Assembly (NCBI GenBank): GCA_012729785.1 | Contig: JAAYCL010000044.1 | Coordinates: 1 to 64,000, forward strand | From: Chlamydiota bacterium | GTDB lineage: Bacteria; Auribacterota; Tritonobacteria; UBA1439 | DNA length: 64,000 nucleotides | Direction: 5' to 3' | In this document: piece after piece, positions 26,487 through 35,090 of the stretch | Position numbering within the stretch: position 1 is the stretch's first letter | How the letters are laid out: each line of letters opens with the position of its first letter | Made by a program: the position numbers and the translations under genes | Notes under the pieces: model-generated | What the model saw: the letters and a program-made list of their open reading frames with translations, nothing else | The model's database searches: none | Told to the model about the DNA's origin: nothing

Positions 26487-28318
26487 CGGGACTCGTCCTC
26501 CATGGACGGCTCCAGCGACGCGCGCGGGATCAGGAAGGAGCAGAACACCTCCCTTCCCCGGGCGTCGCGATGCCGTTCCAGGATCGCGTCGGGATGGTGG
26601 CGCCGCACCAGGCGCGTGACCGTCTCCCGCCGCGACGGGTCGGCGAGGATGAGGCAGGCGTCCTTGCCGTGGGATTCCTTCAGGGGGAGCGCGTCCTCAA
26701 GCCGCGTCTGCTTCAGCTCCCCCAGGAGGTGCGGGGTGATCTCGTGCCTGTGGCCCGGTACCAGCGCGCCGTGCCGGTGGACGATGTAGCTGTTCACGTT
26801 GAAGCCGGGCCCGTCGAAGTAGATGAAGTAGTTGTCCGCCATCCGGGCGGCATAGGCGTACGGCAGGGTGGTGGCCGCGTAGGTGTCCCACGGGTAGAAG
26901 CGCGCGGCCAGCACGTTCCAGTTCTCCCTGCCGAGGAGGAGGAGCGCCGCGGTGAAACAGATTGCCGCCGCGCGGCGGGAGAAGGCGCAGAACGTGCGGT
27001 CGAGCAGGGCCAGCGCGATTCCGGCGAAGATGAAGGTCATGACGGTCGCGCAGACGAGGCGCCTCTCGAACGGCCACGCGAGGAGGCCGGGGATCAGCCC
27101 CGCGAAGAAGGAGACGGTGACCATGTAGTAGGGAAGCTCCCGCAGCCGCGAGAGGCTGTACCCGAGCCCGACGAGGAAGAGGATGCCCACGGTGGGGCTG
27201 AGCAGCGGTACGTTCTCGTAGGGGCGCGGGGTGCCGTACGGGGCGGTGGACCGGTTCCAGGTCTGCAGCAGAAACGGGAGGTTCTTCTTGAACTCCGCCC
27301 AGTCCTTGACCGACGGGTCGACGGTGTAGCCGAGGTGCTTCTTGGTGAGGTAGTAGTCGGGCCAGCGCGCCCAGTCCTTCCCCAGCGGAACGAGGCTGAC
27401 GGCGAGGAACGCCGCGGCCCCCAGCGCGAGGTGCGGGAGGCGGCGGCGGTAAAAGCCGGGGTCGGCCAGGAGGATGTAGGCGAGGATCAGGGCGACGGAG
27501 ACGGGGACGGCCCTGAACGGGGGGTAGCCGAAGAAGCCGAGCGCAAGGCAGGCCCCGCAGAGAAGGAAATGATACCAGCGCCCGGTCCGGTACGAGAGGT
27601 ACAGCAGCCAGAGCACCAGGAGCTGGAACTGCGGGGCGAGGCCGAGGCGCTCCGCGATCTTGCTGATCACGTTGTGCCAGAGCGAGAAGGAGAGGAGGAA
27701 GGTCGCCGCGATCGCGGGGTAGTCGCCGAAGAGCCGCCTCGTGAAGAAGAAAAGCACGACGAGCATCAGCATGCCGTTGACGAGCGAGACGGAGCGGAGG
27801 ACGGGGATGGAGACGCCGAACAGCTTGAACGCCGCGGCCACGAGATAGAAGTAGAACGACTCCCTCAGATGGAAGAACGGGCGGTACGAAAGCGTCCCCT
27901 CGGCGATCTCGATCCCCACCCGCGCCTTCACCGATTCGTCGATGTCGAGGCCGGGGATGGCGTCGGCGTACCGGTAGAGGCGGAGGAAGAGGGAGAGCGC
28001 CATCAGGAGGGCGAAGACCCAGGGCAGGACCGCCCGGGGGATGGATCGGGGCGCCCCCCCCCCGCCGTCCGAGGCGGGGGCGCGCAAAAAGAGGAGCATC
28101 GTGGCGAGGACGGAGGCCGCGAGCAGCCAGGCGCCGAGGACCGGGTGCGACGACGCGGGCGGGTAGACGAGCGACTGGCCGACGGTGGCGCAGGCCAGGA
28201 TGGCCGTAAGCAGGATCGGACGGGGGGAGGCCCTCCCGGAGCCCAGAAGCTGCACCCCCAGGAGAACGGCCTGGATGTACAGGAGCGTGTCAAACGGATG
28301 CGCAGGCAGACTCGGCAT
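26483..28318 (-). CDS. GT39/PMT-like membrane glycosyltransferase
   Basis: 611 aa from the ATG at 28318; the open frame runs 228 bases further, but only into the divergent gene's start region. About 13 helices. The first periplasmic loop holds GLDIDESVKAR, where the Asp-Glu pair is the usual catalytic position, followed by YRPFFHLRESFYFYL. The C-terminal 130 residues are soluble. Members transfer sugars from polyprenyl-phosphate donors on the outer face of the membrane. No convincing ribosome binding site is seen, so the start is uncertain. It is co-transcribed with the downstream gene at 23934. Confidence 0.8.
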   Translation of the reverse strand: MPSLPAHPFDTLLYIQAVLLGVQLLGSGRASPRPILLTAILACATVGQSLVYPPASSHPVLGAWLLAASVLATMLLFLRAPASDGGGGAPRSIPRAVLPWVFALLMALSLFLRLYRYADAIPGLDIDESVKARVGIEIAEGTLSYRPFFHLRESFYFYLVAAAFKLFGVSIPVLRSVSLVNGMLMLVVLFFFTRRLFGDYPAIAATFLLSFSLWHNVISKIAERLGLAPQFQLLVLWLLYLSYRTGRWYHFLLCGACLALGFFGYPPFRAVPVSVALILAYILLADPGFYRRRLPHLALGAAAFLAVSLVPLGKDWARWPDYYLTKKHLGYTVDPSVKDWAEFKKNLPFLLQTWNRSTAPYGTPRPYENVPLLSPTVGILFLVGLGYSLSRLRELPYYMVTVSFFAGLIPGLLAWPFERRLVCATVMTFIFAGIALALLDRTFCAFSRRAAAICFTAALLLLGRENWNVLAARFYPWDTYAATTLPYAYAARMADNYFIYFDGPGFNVNSYIVHRHGALVPGHRHEITPHLLGELKQTRLEDALPLKESHGKDACLILADPSRRETVTRLVRRHHPDAILERHRDARGREVFCSFLIPRASLEPSMEDESR

Positions 28319-28345
28319 TGTCGAGCTCGCGGCGTATGCTACACT
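28318..28345 (+). promoter_or_regulatory. Promoter of the + strand gene at 28446
   Basis: TTGTCG, 16-base spacer, then TACACT with a TGC extension directly before it. It overlaps the start codon region of the divergent gene, so the two genes may affect each other's expression. The leader would be about 95 bases. Confidence 0.45.
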
Positions 28346-28427
28346 TACGCAGTACCATATCGGAAACGCCGCCGCCGCGCAACAACTACCCGGCCGTTCA
28401 ACGTCGGGCGCCGCGGGCGGCGAAGGC

Positions 28428-28439
28428 GGGGGGGGGGGG
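28428..28439 (+). repeat. G12 homopolymer in the ribosome-binding position
   Basis: Twelve consecutive G bases end six bases before the ATG at 28446, exactly where the Shine-Dalgarno sequence should be. Such tracts are prone to slippage. Confidence 0.85.
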
Positions 28440-28445
28440 CGACGG

Positions 28446-30134
28446 ATGCGGCACAGGACGACCGCGGCGCTTCTCGTCGCGTGCGCCGCGCTGCTGGGGG
28501 CGGGGTTCGCCGTGCGGGCGCTGGTCCCGGTGGAAGGCCTGACCATCGACGAGGCCGACTACCTCTTCTCGACCTTCCGGTACCTCAACGGCGAGCCGCT
28601 CAAACTGCATATCATCAACGGCGGCCTGTCGCTGCGGGCGTTCGCCTTCGCCCCGATCGCCCGGCTCGTGTCCGAGCCGTACAAGATCAACAGGACGATC
28701 TGCGGCATCGAGGCCGCGCTGGGGCAGGCGGCGATCCTGTGCGCGGCGTTCCTGTTGTTCGGCGCCTACGGGCTGTGCGTCGCGGGCCTCACCCTGTGCG
28801 CCTCCCGGATCGGGCTCACCGCGCATATCTTCTGGCACGTCACCTGGCTCCTGCTCCCGATGGGGTTCTTCTTCTTGATCTTCGCCCACCTCTCCGAGTC
28901 GCCCCGGCCGGCCGGCAGGCGCGTGGCGTGTTGCTTCGCGATTTTGGGCGCGGCGATATTCTGGGCGGTCTTCACCTACGCGGGGGGGCGTTCGCTCATC
29001 CTCGCCGCCCCCTTGTTGGCCGCCTATCTCGTTGTGACCCGGAAAACAGGCGTCGGGACCGCGCTCGGCTCCCTCCTCCTCTGCGCCCTAACCGCCTGCG
29101 CGCTCGGATTCGCCTACGCCGGCCTCTGCGCGGACGGGGGCGCGACCTTCGCCGGCCGGCTGCGCGCGGTGGGCGACGTCTACTTCCGCCACACCGGATG
29201 GGGCAGGTACGTGCCGGTGTCCCGCTACCCGCACAACGCCGTCGCCCTGTACCGCCAGTTCTTCGATCCGGCGCAGAACGACTACGCCTCCCCCGCGAAC
29301 GTGATGAGCCCCGTGCGGGCCTCGGCCCTCCCCCCGCACCTGGCGTTCCTGGCCGCGGCGGCGCTCTGCGCGATGCTCGTCGACCTCGGCCGGCTGCTGT
29401 GCATTCGTCCGGCGCCGGCGGAGGCGCGCCGCCGGTTCCTGCGCGACCTGTTCCTTCTGCTCTTATTCCTCGCCGGCGTCTCGCCGGCGATCATGAGCGA
29501 CCAGCCGACGCTGAGGCGTTCCCTGATGGGGATTTCGGCGCTCGTGCTGCTCGGCGCGCGTCCGATCGTCACCGGGGACCGCTTCCCCCGCATGCGAAAG
29601 GCCTGCGCCTGCGCGACCGCGGGGCTGGTGCTCTGGTCGTCGCTGCGCGCGGGCGCCTCCCTGAGGAGCGAATACCTCGCCTACGTCCCGTACCACCGGG
29701 CGGGACCGACCCGGCGGATGCACGAGACGGTCAAATCGCTGACGGGACGGGAGGGGATCGACATCGTGTTCATCCCCGACAGCAACCCGTACAGGTTCTC
29801 CTGCTTCTACGGGGACCCGGCGTTCGCCGCCGCGCTCGACCGGAGGATCGTCGGCTGGGGGGAGATCGTTCGGCACGTGGCCGGCCGGGAGGGCCAAACC
29901 GTCGTGGGGATCATCTGCGAGAACAACGACCTGGCCGAGTTCGAGGAGCGATACGGCATCCCCGGCACAAACGGCTTCGCGCGCCACATAGGCAGGGAGA
30001 TCGACTCGGGAAGGGGCGTCGCGGCGTGGAACGATTTCACCGTGGCGTGCTGGGGAGACCGGTGCGATCTCGTGGAGTCGCTCCTGCCGCGGCCGCGGTC
30101 GGACGCCCGGCTGCCTAACGTCCCCAACATATGA
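28446..30134 (+). CDS. GT39-like polytopic membrane protein
   Basis: 562 aa. The ATG follows a G12 tract that must serve as ribosome binding site. The first loop has GLTIDEADYLFSTFRYLNG, with the Asp-Glu pair typical of GT-C enzymes. About ten helices follow to residue 400, then a soluble C-terminal domain (about 410-562; VFIPDSNPYRFSCFYGD). Sequence similarity to GT39 is by layout rather than by full motif, so the reaction is inferred. The next gene is a flippase 34 bases downstream, so the two are probably expressed together. Confidence 0.7.
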   Translation: MRHRTTAALLVACAALLGAGFAVRALVPVEGLTIDEADYLFSTFRYLNGEPLKLHIINGGLSLRAFAFAPIARLVSEPYKINRTICGIEAALGQAAILCAAFLLFGAYGLCVAGLTLCASRIGLTAHIFWHVTWLLLPMGFFFLIFAHLSESPRPAGRRVACCFAILGAAIFWAVFTYAGGRSLILAAPLLAAYLVVTRKTGVGTALGSLLLCALTACALGFAYAGLCADGGATFAGRLRAVGDVYFRHTGWGRYVPVSRYPHNAVALYRQFFDPAQNDYASPANVMSPVRASALPPHLAFLAAAALCAMLVDLGRLLCIRPAPAEARRRFLRDLFLLLLFLAGVSPAIMSDQPTLRRSLMGISALVLLGARPIVTGDRFPRMRKACACATAGLVLWSSLRAGASLRSEYLAYVPYHRAGPTRRMHETVKSLTGREGIDIVFIPDSNPYRFSCFYGDPAFAAALDRRIVGWGEIVRHVAGREGQTVVGIICENNDLAEFEERYGIPGTNGFARHIGREIDSGRGVAAWNDFTVACWGDRCDLVESLLPRPRSDARLPNVPNI

Positions 30135-30168
30135 TGAGCGCCCGTCGCGCGCTCCAGGGAGGGCACTG

Positions 30169-31665
30169 ATGTCGATGCGCACCGAAGAGCCACACCCCCC
30201 GGCCTCGACCGCCGGATCGAAGACGCCGGGCGGCGCCTCGGCGGGGCGGGGGGTCGCCTTCCTCTCCCTCTCGAAGGGCTGGTTCATGGTCGCCGGCTAC
30301 GCCGGCGTCTTCGGCCTCACCCGGCTCCTCCCGAAGGAGCAGTACGGCGTCTACGCGGTCGTGGCGGGCATCGTCTCGATCCTCGGCGACGTGCTGATCC
30401 GCGGGACGATACAGGCGGTTTCGCGCTTCGCCGCCGGGGATCCGTCGCGCGCGGAGTCCGTCAAACGGGCGGCGCTCAGGCTTCAGTGCCTCCTCGGGGG
30501 GGGCCTCTTCGCCGCCTACTACCTCCTCTCTCCCCTGATCGCCCGTTTTTTGCACGACCCCTCCCTCGTCGGCCCGCTCCGGGTCTCGTCGCTGATCGTG
30601 CTCTCCTACTCGTTCTACCCGGTCTACGTCGGTTTTCTGAACGGCCTGCGGAGATTTCTCCTCCAGGCGTCTCTGGACATGACCTTCTCCACGATGAAGC
30701 TTGGCCTGATGCTCGTGTTCGCCGCGGCCGGCTTCGGGGCGGCCGGGGCGCTCGGCGGCTTCGGCCTGGCCGCGTTCCTGATCCTCCTCGTCGCGATGGG
30801 ATTCTCCCCCGCCGTGGCGCCGCGCGGCCGGTTCCCCCTCGCGCCGCTCTTCTCGTTCCAGCTCTTCATCGTCGTCTTCACGGTCCTGAGCAACCTGCTG
30901 CTCAAGACGGACCTGCTCCTCCTCAAGCGCCTCTCCTCCCCCGCGGAGGCCAACACGCTCGCCGCCTTCTACGCGGCCGCCCAGCAGCTCGCCTTCATTC
31001 CCTACCAGGCGATCGTCTCGGTCACCTTCGTCATCTTCCCGCTCGTTTCGGGCCTCACCGCGCTCGGGGACGCGGGGCGGGTGCGGGGGTATATACGGGA
31101 GGCGCTCCGGTACAGCCTGATGCTCACCGGTCTCATCGCGGTGCTCTTCTCCGCGAACGCCCCCGCGACCATACGCCTCCTCTTCCCCGCGGGATACGAG
31201 GCAGGCGCCGGGGCGCTCTCCGTGCTCGTCTTCGGCGTGGTCTTCTTCTCCCTCTTCCTCGTGGCGGCGACCGCCATCTCCGGGAGCGGCCGCCCCGGCC
31301 TCTCCGTCCTCGTCGGGCTGGGCACGCTCGCCCTCGACGTCCTGCTCAACGCCTGGCTGATCCCCGTGCACGGCATCCGCGGCGCGGCGGTCGCGACCAC
31401 GCTCGCGATGGCGACGGGGATGTGCGCGGCCTGGGGCTGTCTGCGTCTGCGTTTCGGCCCCTGTCTCCCGATCCTATCCGCCGCGCGCGTGGCGGCCGCG
31501 GGGGCGGCGGTCTATTTTGCCTCGGGGCTGCTGCCCGCCTCGGGGATCTATCTCGCGGGCAGCTTCGCCGCGCTCGCCGCCCTGTACCTCCTCCTGCTTG
31601 TCGCCCTGCGGGAGCTCGGGGCCGCGGACCTCGCCCGGGTGAGGAAGGCGGCCGGGCTGGGGTGA
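30169..31665 (+). CDS. Wzx-type polysaccharide flippase (MOP superfamily)
   Basis: 498 aa with 13-14 predicted helices. KGWFMVAGYAGVFGLTRLLP and KEQYGVYAVVAGIVSILGD near the start, and LLKTDLLLLKRLSSP in the middle, are the usual Wzx/oligosaccharide-flippase pattern. A GGGAGGG box precedes the ATG. The family moves undecaprenyl-linked oligosaccharides across the cytoplasmic membrane. Together with the ABC exporter at 43-46 kb it gives the region two export routes. Substrate is unknown. Confidence 0.88.
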   Translation: MSMRTEEPHPPASTAGSKTPGGASAGRGVAFLSLSKGWFMVAGYAGVFGLTRLLPKEQYGVYAVVAGIVSILGDVLIRGTIQAVSRFAAGDPSRAESVKRAALRLQCLLGGGLFAAYYLLSPLIARFLHDPSLVGPLRVSSLIVLSYSFYPVYVGFLNGLRRFLLQASLDMTFSTMKLGLMLVFAAAGFGAAGALGGFGLAAFLILLVAMGFSPAVAPRGRFPLAPLFSFQLFIVVFTVLSNLLLKTDLLLLKRLSSPAEANTLAAFYAAAQQLAFIPYQAIVSVTFVIFPLVSGLTALGDAGRVRGYIREALRYSLMLTGLIAVLFSANAPATIRLLFPAGYEAGAGALSVLVFGVVFFSLFLVAATAISGSGRPGLSVLVGLGTLALDVLLNAWLIPVHGIRGAAVATTLAMATGMCAAWGCLRLRFGPCLPILSAARVAAAGAAVYFASGLLPASGIYLAGSFAALAALYLLLLVALRELGAADLARVRKAAGLG

Positions 31666-31709
31666 GGGCAACCGGGGGATGCGCAGTTCGTCCCGCGCCC
31701 CCTGTTTCG

Positions 31710-31721
31710 CGCCCGCGGGCG
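31710..31721. repeat. Perfect 12-base palindrome
   Basis: CGCCCGCGGGCG in the 185-base gap after the flippase gene; a possible terminator or protein site. The rest of that gap shows no gene, only the promoter of the next one. Confidence 0.25.
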
Positions 31722-31815
31722 TCTCCCCGGGCCGTCACGGGGTCGCGCTGCGCGCCCCGGAATGGCGGATAAGCAGGCGCTTTTGAATTTTGCACGACAA
31801 CGGGGAAACTCCTGG

Positions 31816-31844
31816 TTGAATCCAGCCTTGCCGTGCGGTATCAT
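31816..31844 (+). promoter_or_regulatory. Promoter of the GT2-methyltransferase gene, predicted leaderless
   Basis: TTGAAT, 17-base spacer, TATCAT, then six bases to the ATG at 31851. No ribosome binding site fits. The spacing matches the HD-GYP gene promoter at 12634 almost exactly. Confidence 0.68.
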
Positions 31845-31850
31845 GCCGCC

Positions 31851-33224
31851 ATGAAGCTCTCCGTGGTGATCCCGGCCTACAACGAGATCTGCACCATCGT
31901 CGAGCTCCTCCGCAGGGTGAAGGCCGTCCCGATCGAAAAGCAGATCGTCGTCGTCGACGACTGCTCCATCGACGGGACGCGAGAGGAGCTCTCCCGCATC
32001 GCCGCGGCCGACCCCTCGATCACCCTCGTGTTGCACGACCGGAACCTCGGCAAGGGCGCGGCCCTGCGGACCGGCTTCAGGCACGCGACGGGGGATATCC
32101 TCATCGTGCAGGACGCCGACCTCGAATACTACCCCGAGGAGTACCCGAAGCTGATCGAACCGATCGTCGGCGGGAAGGCGGACGTGGTCTACGGCTCCCG
32201 CTTCCTCGGCACGCACCGCGTCTTCATGTTCTCCCACTACCTCGGCAACAAGCTGCTGAACCTCTGCACCAACATCCTCTACAACTGCATCTTCACCGAC
32301 ATGGAGACCTGCTACAAGGCGTTCCGCAGGGAGGTCCTGGAGGGGATGCGCCTCCGCTCCGACAGCTTCGGTTTCGAGCCGGAATTCACCGCCAACGTGA
32401 TGAAGCGCGGCTACAAGGTCTACGAGGTCCCGATCTCGTACGACGGCAGGTCGTACACGGAGGGGAAGAAGATCACCTGGCGGGACGGCTTCGTCGCCCT
32501 CTGGTGGCTCATCCGCTGCCGTTTCGAGCCGCTCGACATCGGGCGGGAGACGCTTGTCAGGATGGAGAAGGTGCGGCGCTACAACGACTGGATCCACGAG
32601 CAGGTGCGCCCGTTCCTCGGGCGGCGCATCCTCGAGGCGGGAGCGGGGATCGGCAACATCACGCGCAAGCTCCTCGGCCGCGAGCTGGTGATCGCCTCCG
32701 ACGTCTCGGAGGGCCACCTCCAGACGCTGCGCACCCGCTTCGTCGGGAGCCCCCGCCTGAGGATCATCCCGCTCGACCTCGACCGCTGCGGCGCGGACGC
32801 GCTCGCCGGCGAGAGGATCGACACCGTGCTCTGCCTCAACGTCCTCGAGCATGTCGGGGACGACGCCCGCGCCCTCCGGTTCTTCCGAGAGCTGCTCGTG
32901 CCCGGGGGGCGGCTCGTGCTCCTCGTCCCCGCCTGCCCGTCGCTCTACTCGAGGATCGACGCCGGGCTCGAGCACCACCGGCGCTACGGCCGCGCGGAGC
33001 TCTGCAGCAAAATGGAGGAGGCGGGTTTCCGCGTCGAGCGGATCGGGTTCCTCAACCTCCTCGGGGCGGTCGGGTGGTTCGTGAACGGGAAGATACTGAG
33101 AAGGAAAATGCTGCCGAAGAACCAGCTCGCCTTCTTCGACCTGCTCGTCCCGTTCCTCCGGTTCGAGCGGCGCCTGAGGATCCCGTTCGGCCTCTCCCTG
33201 CTGGCGGTGGGCAGGAAGGAGTAG
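31851..33224 (+). CDS. Fusion of GT2 glycosyltransferase and SAM methyltransferase
   Basis: 457 aa. Residues 1-235 are a GT2 enzyme of the dolichyl-phosphate mannose-synthase type (VVIPAYNEICTI, VVDDCSIDGT, metal-binding QDADLEYYP, TDMETCYKAFRRE). Residues about 240-455 are a class I methyltransferase (ILEAGAGIGNITRKL, then LCLNVLEHV). The GTG at 31833 was rejected because it lies upstream of the -10 box. The protein could glycosylate a lipid carrier and methylate the same or a related molecule; both ideas are inference. It converges on the minus-strand operon at 33242. Confidence 0.88.
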   Translation: MKLSVVIPAYNEICTIVELLRRVKAVPIEKQIVVVDDCSIDGTREELSRIAAADPSITLVLHDRNLGKGAALRTGFRHATGDILIVQDADLEYYPEEYPKLIEPIVGGKADVVYGSRFLGTHRVFMFSHYLGNKLLNLCTNILYNCIFTDMETCYKAFRREVLEGMRLRSDSFGFEPEFTANVMKRGYKVYEVPISYDGRSYTEGKKITWRDGFVALWWLIRCRFEPLDIGRETLVRMEKVRRYNDWIHEQVRPFLGRRILEAGAGIGNITRKLLGRELVIASDVSEGHLQTLRTRFVGSPRLRIIPLDLDRCGADALAGERIDTVLCLNVLEHVGDDARALRFFRELLVPGGRLVLLVPACPSLYSRIDAGLEHHRRYGRAELCSKMEEAGFRVERIGFLNLLGAVGWFVNGKILRRKMLPKNQLAFFDLLVPFLRFERRLRIPFGLSLLAVGRKE

Positions 33225-33226
33225 CG

Positions 33227-33243
33227 AACCCGGATCCGGGGTT
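33227..33243. terminator. Weak bidirectional hairpin
   Basis: AACCC, seven-base loop, GGGTT in the 17-base gap between convergent genes. A five-base stem without T-run; only a candidate. Confidence 0.25.
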
Positions 33244-33958
33244 AGGGGTCCGCCTTCTTCCTCAGCACCAGGATCACAAATCCCGCGAACCGTCTGAGCG
33301 GCCCGTCGCAGCTCCGGCGCTCGAGCGCCTCCAGCGCCCTCCCCAGAAGCGGGACCCGCAGCAGGAACGGGAGGAGGGTCCATATCCGCACGCCCCGCAC
33401 CGCCTCGATCCGGCACCCGGGAGGCGCCATCGAGAGGATCTCCCTCCACCCGTCGTAGCGGGTGTAGACCTCGCGGTCGGTCGTGTCGCGGGCGATCCGG
33501 CGCGCCCCCTTGAGGACCCGCACGAGGTGCCGGAGCGACAAACGGTTGTAGAACTCGGCCAACACGAGCCCGCCCGGGCGCGTGACGCGCGCCATCTCCT
33601 CCATCGCGCGGCGGATCTCCCGCACATGGGCGAGCACCTTGAACGAGTAGACCGCGTCGAAGCTGTCGTTTCGGAACGGCAGGGCGCACAGATCCGCCCG
33701 GGCGACCCTGAACCCGCGGGCGGCCGCCCGGCGCAGCATCCCCTGCGAAAGGTCCGCCCCGAACAGCTCCGCCCCCGCCCCGCCCAGCCGCTCGAGAATG
33801 AGGCCGGTGCCGCAGCCCGCCTCCAGCACGCGTCCCGCCGCGGCGTGCGGGAGGACTGTCTCCGTCTCGAGGGCGTCAATCATCGCGTGGTAGCCGCGGT
33901 CGCGCCCCCGTTCGTAGCCGTCGCTGAAGGCGTCGTAGTAGTCAGCGCTGCGCTTCAT
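33242..33958 (-). CDS. Class I SAM-dependent methyltransferase
   Basis: 238 aa. SAM-binding motif VLEAGCGTGLILERLGG near residues 44-60, then GADLSQGML, DLCALPFRNDSFDAVYSFKV and ARVTRPGGLVLAEFY: a UbiE/type-11 methyltransferase. The final 40 residues are basic and hydrophobic and may touch the membrane. It overlaps the upstream GT4 gene by 17 bases and is the last gene of a four-gene operon with three glycosyltransferases, so a sugar or lipid-linked glycan is the likely acceptor. Confidence 0.87.
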   Translation of the reverse strand: MKRSADYYDAFSDGYERGRDRGYHAMIDALETETVLPHAAAGRVLEAGCGTGLILERLGGAGAELFGADLSQGMLRRAAARGFRVARADLCALPFRNDSFDAVYSFKVLAHVREIRRAMEEMARVTRPGGLVLAEFYNRLSLRHLVRVLKGARRIARDTTDREVYTRYDGWREILSMAPPGCRIEAVRGVRIWTLLPFLLRVPLLGRALEALERRSCDGPLRRFAGFVILVLRKKADP

Positions 33959-35090
33959 CCCTGAGCTCCCGGTAGAGGTTTCCGTACTCCGCGGCGGCGT
34001 GCCGTACGTCGAACCGCTCCCGCGCGAGCCGCCGCCCCTCCCCGCCCATCAGGCGCAGCCGGTCGCGGTCGCCGAGGATCTCGAGTATCGCGCGGGCGAG
34101 CGCCTCGGCGGAGCCCCGCGGCACGACCATCCCCGCGGGGCGCGAGAGGATCTCCCGGAGGGGGCCGAAATCGGAGAGGACGAGGGGCGTGCCCATCGCC
34201 AGGCAGATGAGCAGCGCGAGCGGGATGTCCATCTTGGCGTAGAGCGACGAGGCGGGGAAGACCGCGATGTCGGAGACCGCGACCAGGGCGGCGAAGTCCG
34301 GGACGTTGTTCACGATCGCCACCGCCCCGCGCGTCCCCGCCGCCTCGAGCTCTTCGATCATCCGCCGCTCGAACTCCCTGTCGTCGGGCACCTTGATCCG
34401 GCAGGCGAGGACGAACCGCGCCGCCGGCTGGCGCTTCAACACCGCGGGGATCGCCGCGATGAGGGCGGGGATCGCCCCCGAGAAGCGATAGTCGCCCGGG
34501 TAGAGGATGACCGGTCCCCCCGAGGCTCCGGCGAGCGCACGGGCGCGCCCGGCGGCGTCGGGCCCCGGCTCCGCGGGGAAGTCGATCCCCGGGTAGATCC
34601 GCCTGATGCCGCGCACCCCGCACGCCTCGAGCCGTTTCTTCGTGTGCTCCGAGTGGACGACGACTCGGTCCCCGAAGATGAGCGGGGCGACATCCACCCC
34701 CTCCTTCGGCTCGCTGGAGACGTTCTGGACGCAGGGCACCCGCCATCGGCGCCTGAGCAGCCGCGCGGCTGCGGAGCTTCTGGGGTTGGGGGCGAAGAAG
34801 AAGTGGAAGAGGGAGGGGCGCGGGCCCCGGAGGAGGAGACGCGCGAAGAGGCGGAGGTTCTCGGAGAGGGCGGGGGCGAACGACCCGGCGTCGCGGTAGA
34901 TCGCCTCCTCCGCGGCGTGCGGCAGTCCGAGCGTCGTGTTGCGCGGAACGAAGACCCTGAACCGCTCGCCGGGAAGGTGGGTGACGATGTCGCGGGCGAG
35001 GTTCTTGCCGCTGTCGTTCCAGGGCGGGGCGAGCGGCTTGGAGACGATCGCGATCTCGCGGCCGCGGTCCGCCCGGGGGCTCCTGTTCAT
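33942..35090 (-). CDS. GT4-family glycosyltransferase
   Basis: 382 aa with the two Rossmann domains of a GT-B enzyme. The N-terminal domain has IVSKPLAPPWNDSGKNLARD and LFHFFFAPNP; the C-terminal domain has VILYPGDYRFSGA and the nucleotide-sugar region FPASSLYAKMDIPLALLICLA-MGTPLV (E of the usual EX7E appears replaced by hydrophobic residues, so activity is less certain). It overlaps the next GT4 gene by four bases. Cytosolic, likely adding a hexose to a lipid-linked glycan. Confidence 0.82.
   Translation of the reverse strand: MNRSPRADRGREIAIVSKPLAPPWNDSGKNLARDIVTHLPGERFRVFVPRNTTLGLPHAAEEAIYRDAGSFAPALSENLRLFARLLLRGPRPSLFHFFFAPNPRSSAAARLLRRRWRVPCVQNVSSEPKEGVDVAPLIFGDRVVVHSEHTKKRLEACGVRGIRRIYPGIDFPAEPGPDAAGRARALAGASGGPVILYPGDYRFSGAIPALIAAIPAVLKRQPAARFVLACRIKVPDDREFERRMIEELEAAGTRGAVAIVNNVPDFAALVAVSDIAVFPASSLYAKMDIPLALLICLAMGTPLVLSDFGPLREILSRPAGMVVPRGSAEALARAILEILGDRDRLRLMGGEGRRLARERFDVRHAAAEYGNLYRELRDEAQR

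Noticed and set aside
31833-31850. GTG at 31833 as start of the GT2-methyltransferase gene
   Set aside because: It lies upstream of and overlaps the predicted -10 box; GT2 proteins start right at the MKLSVV segment.
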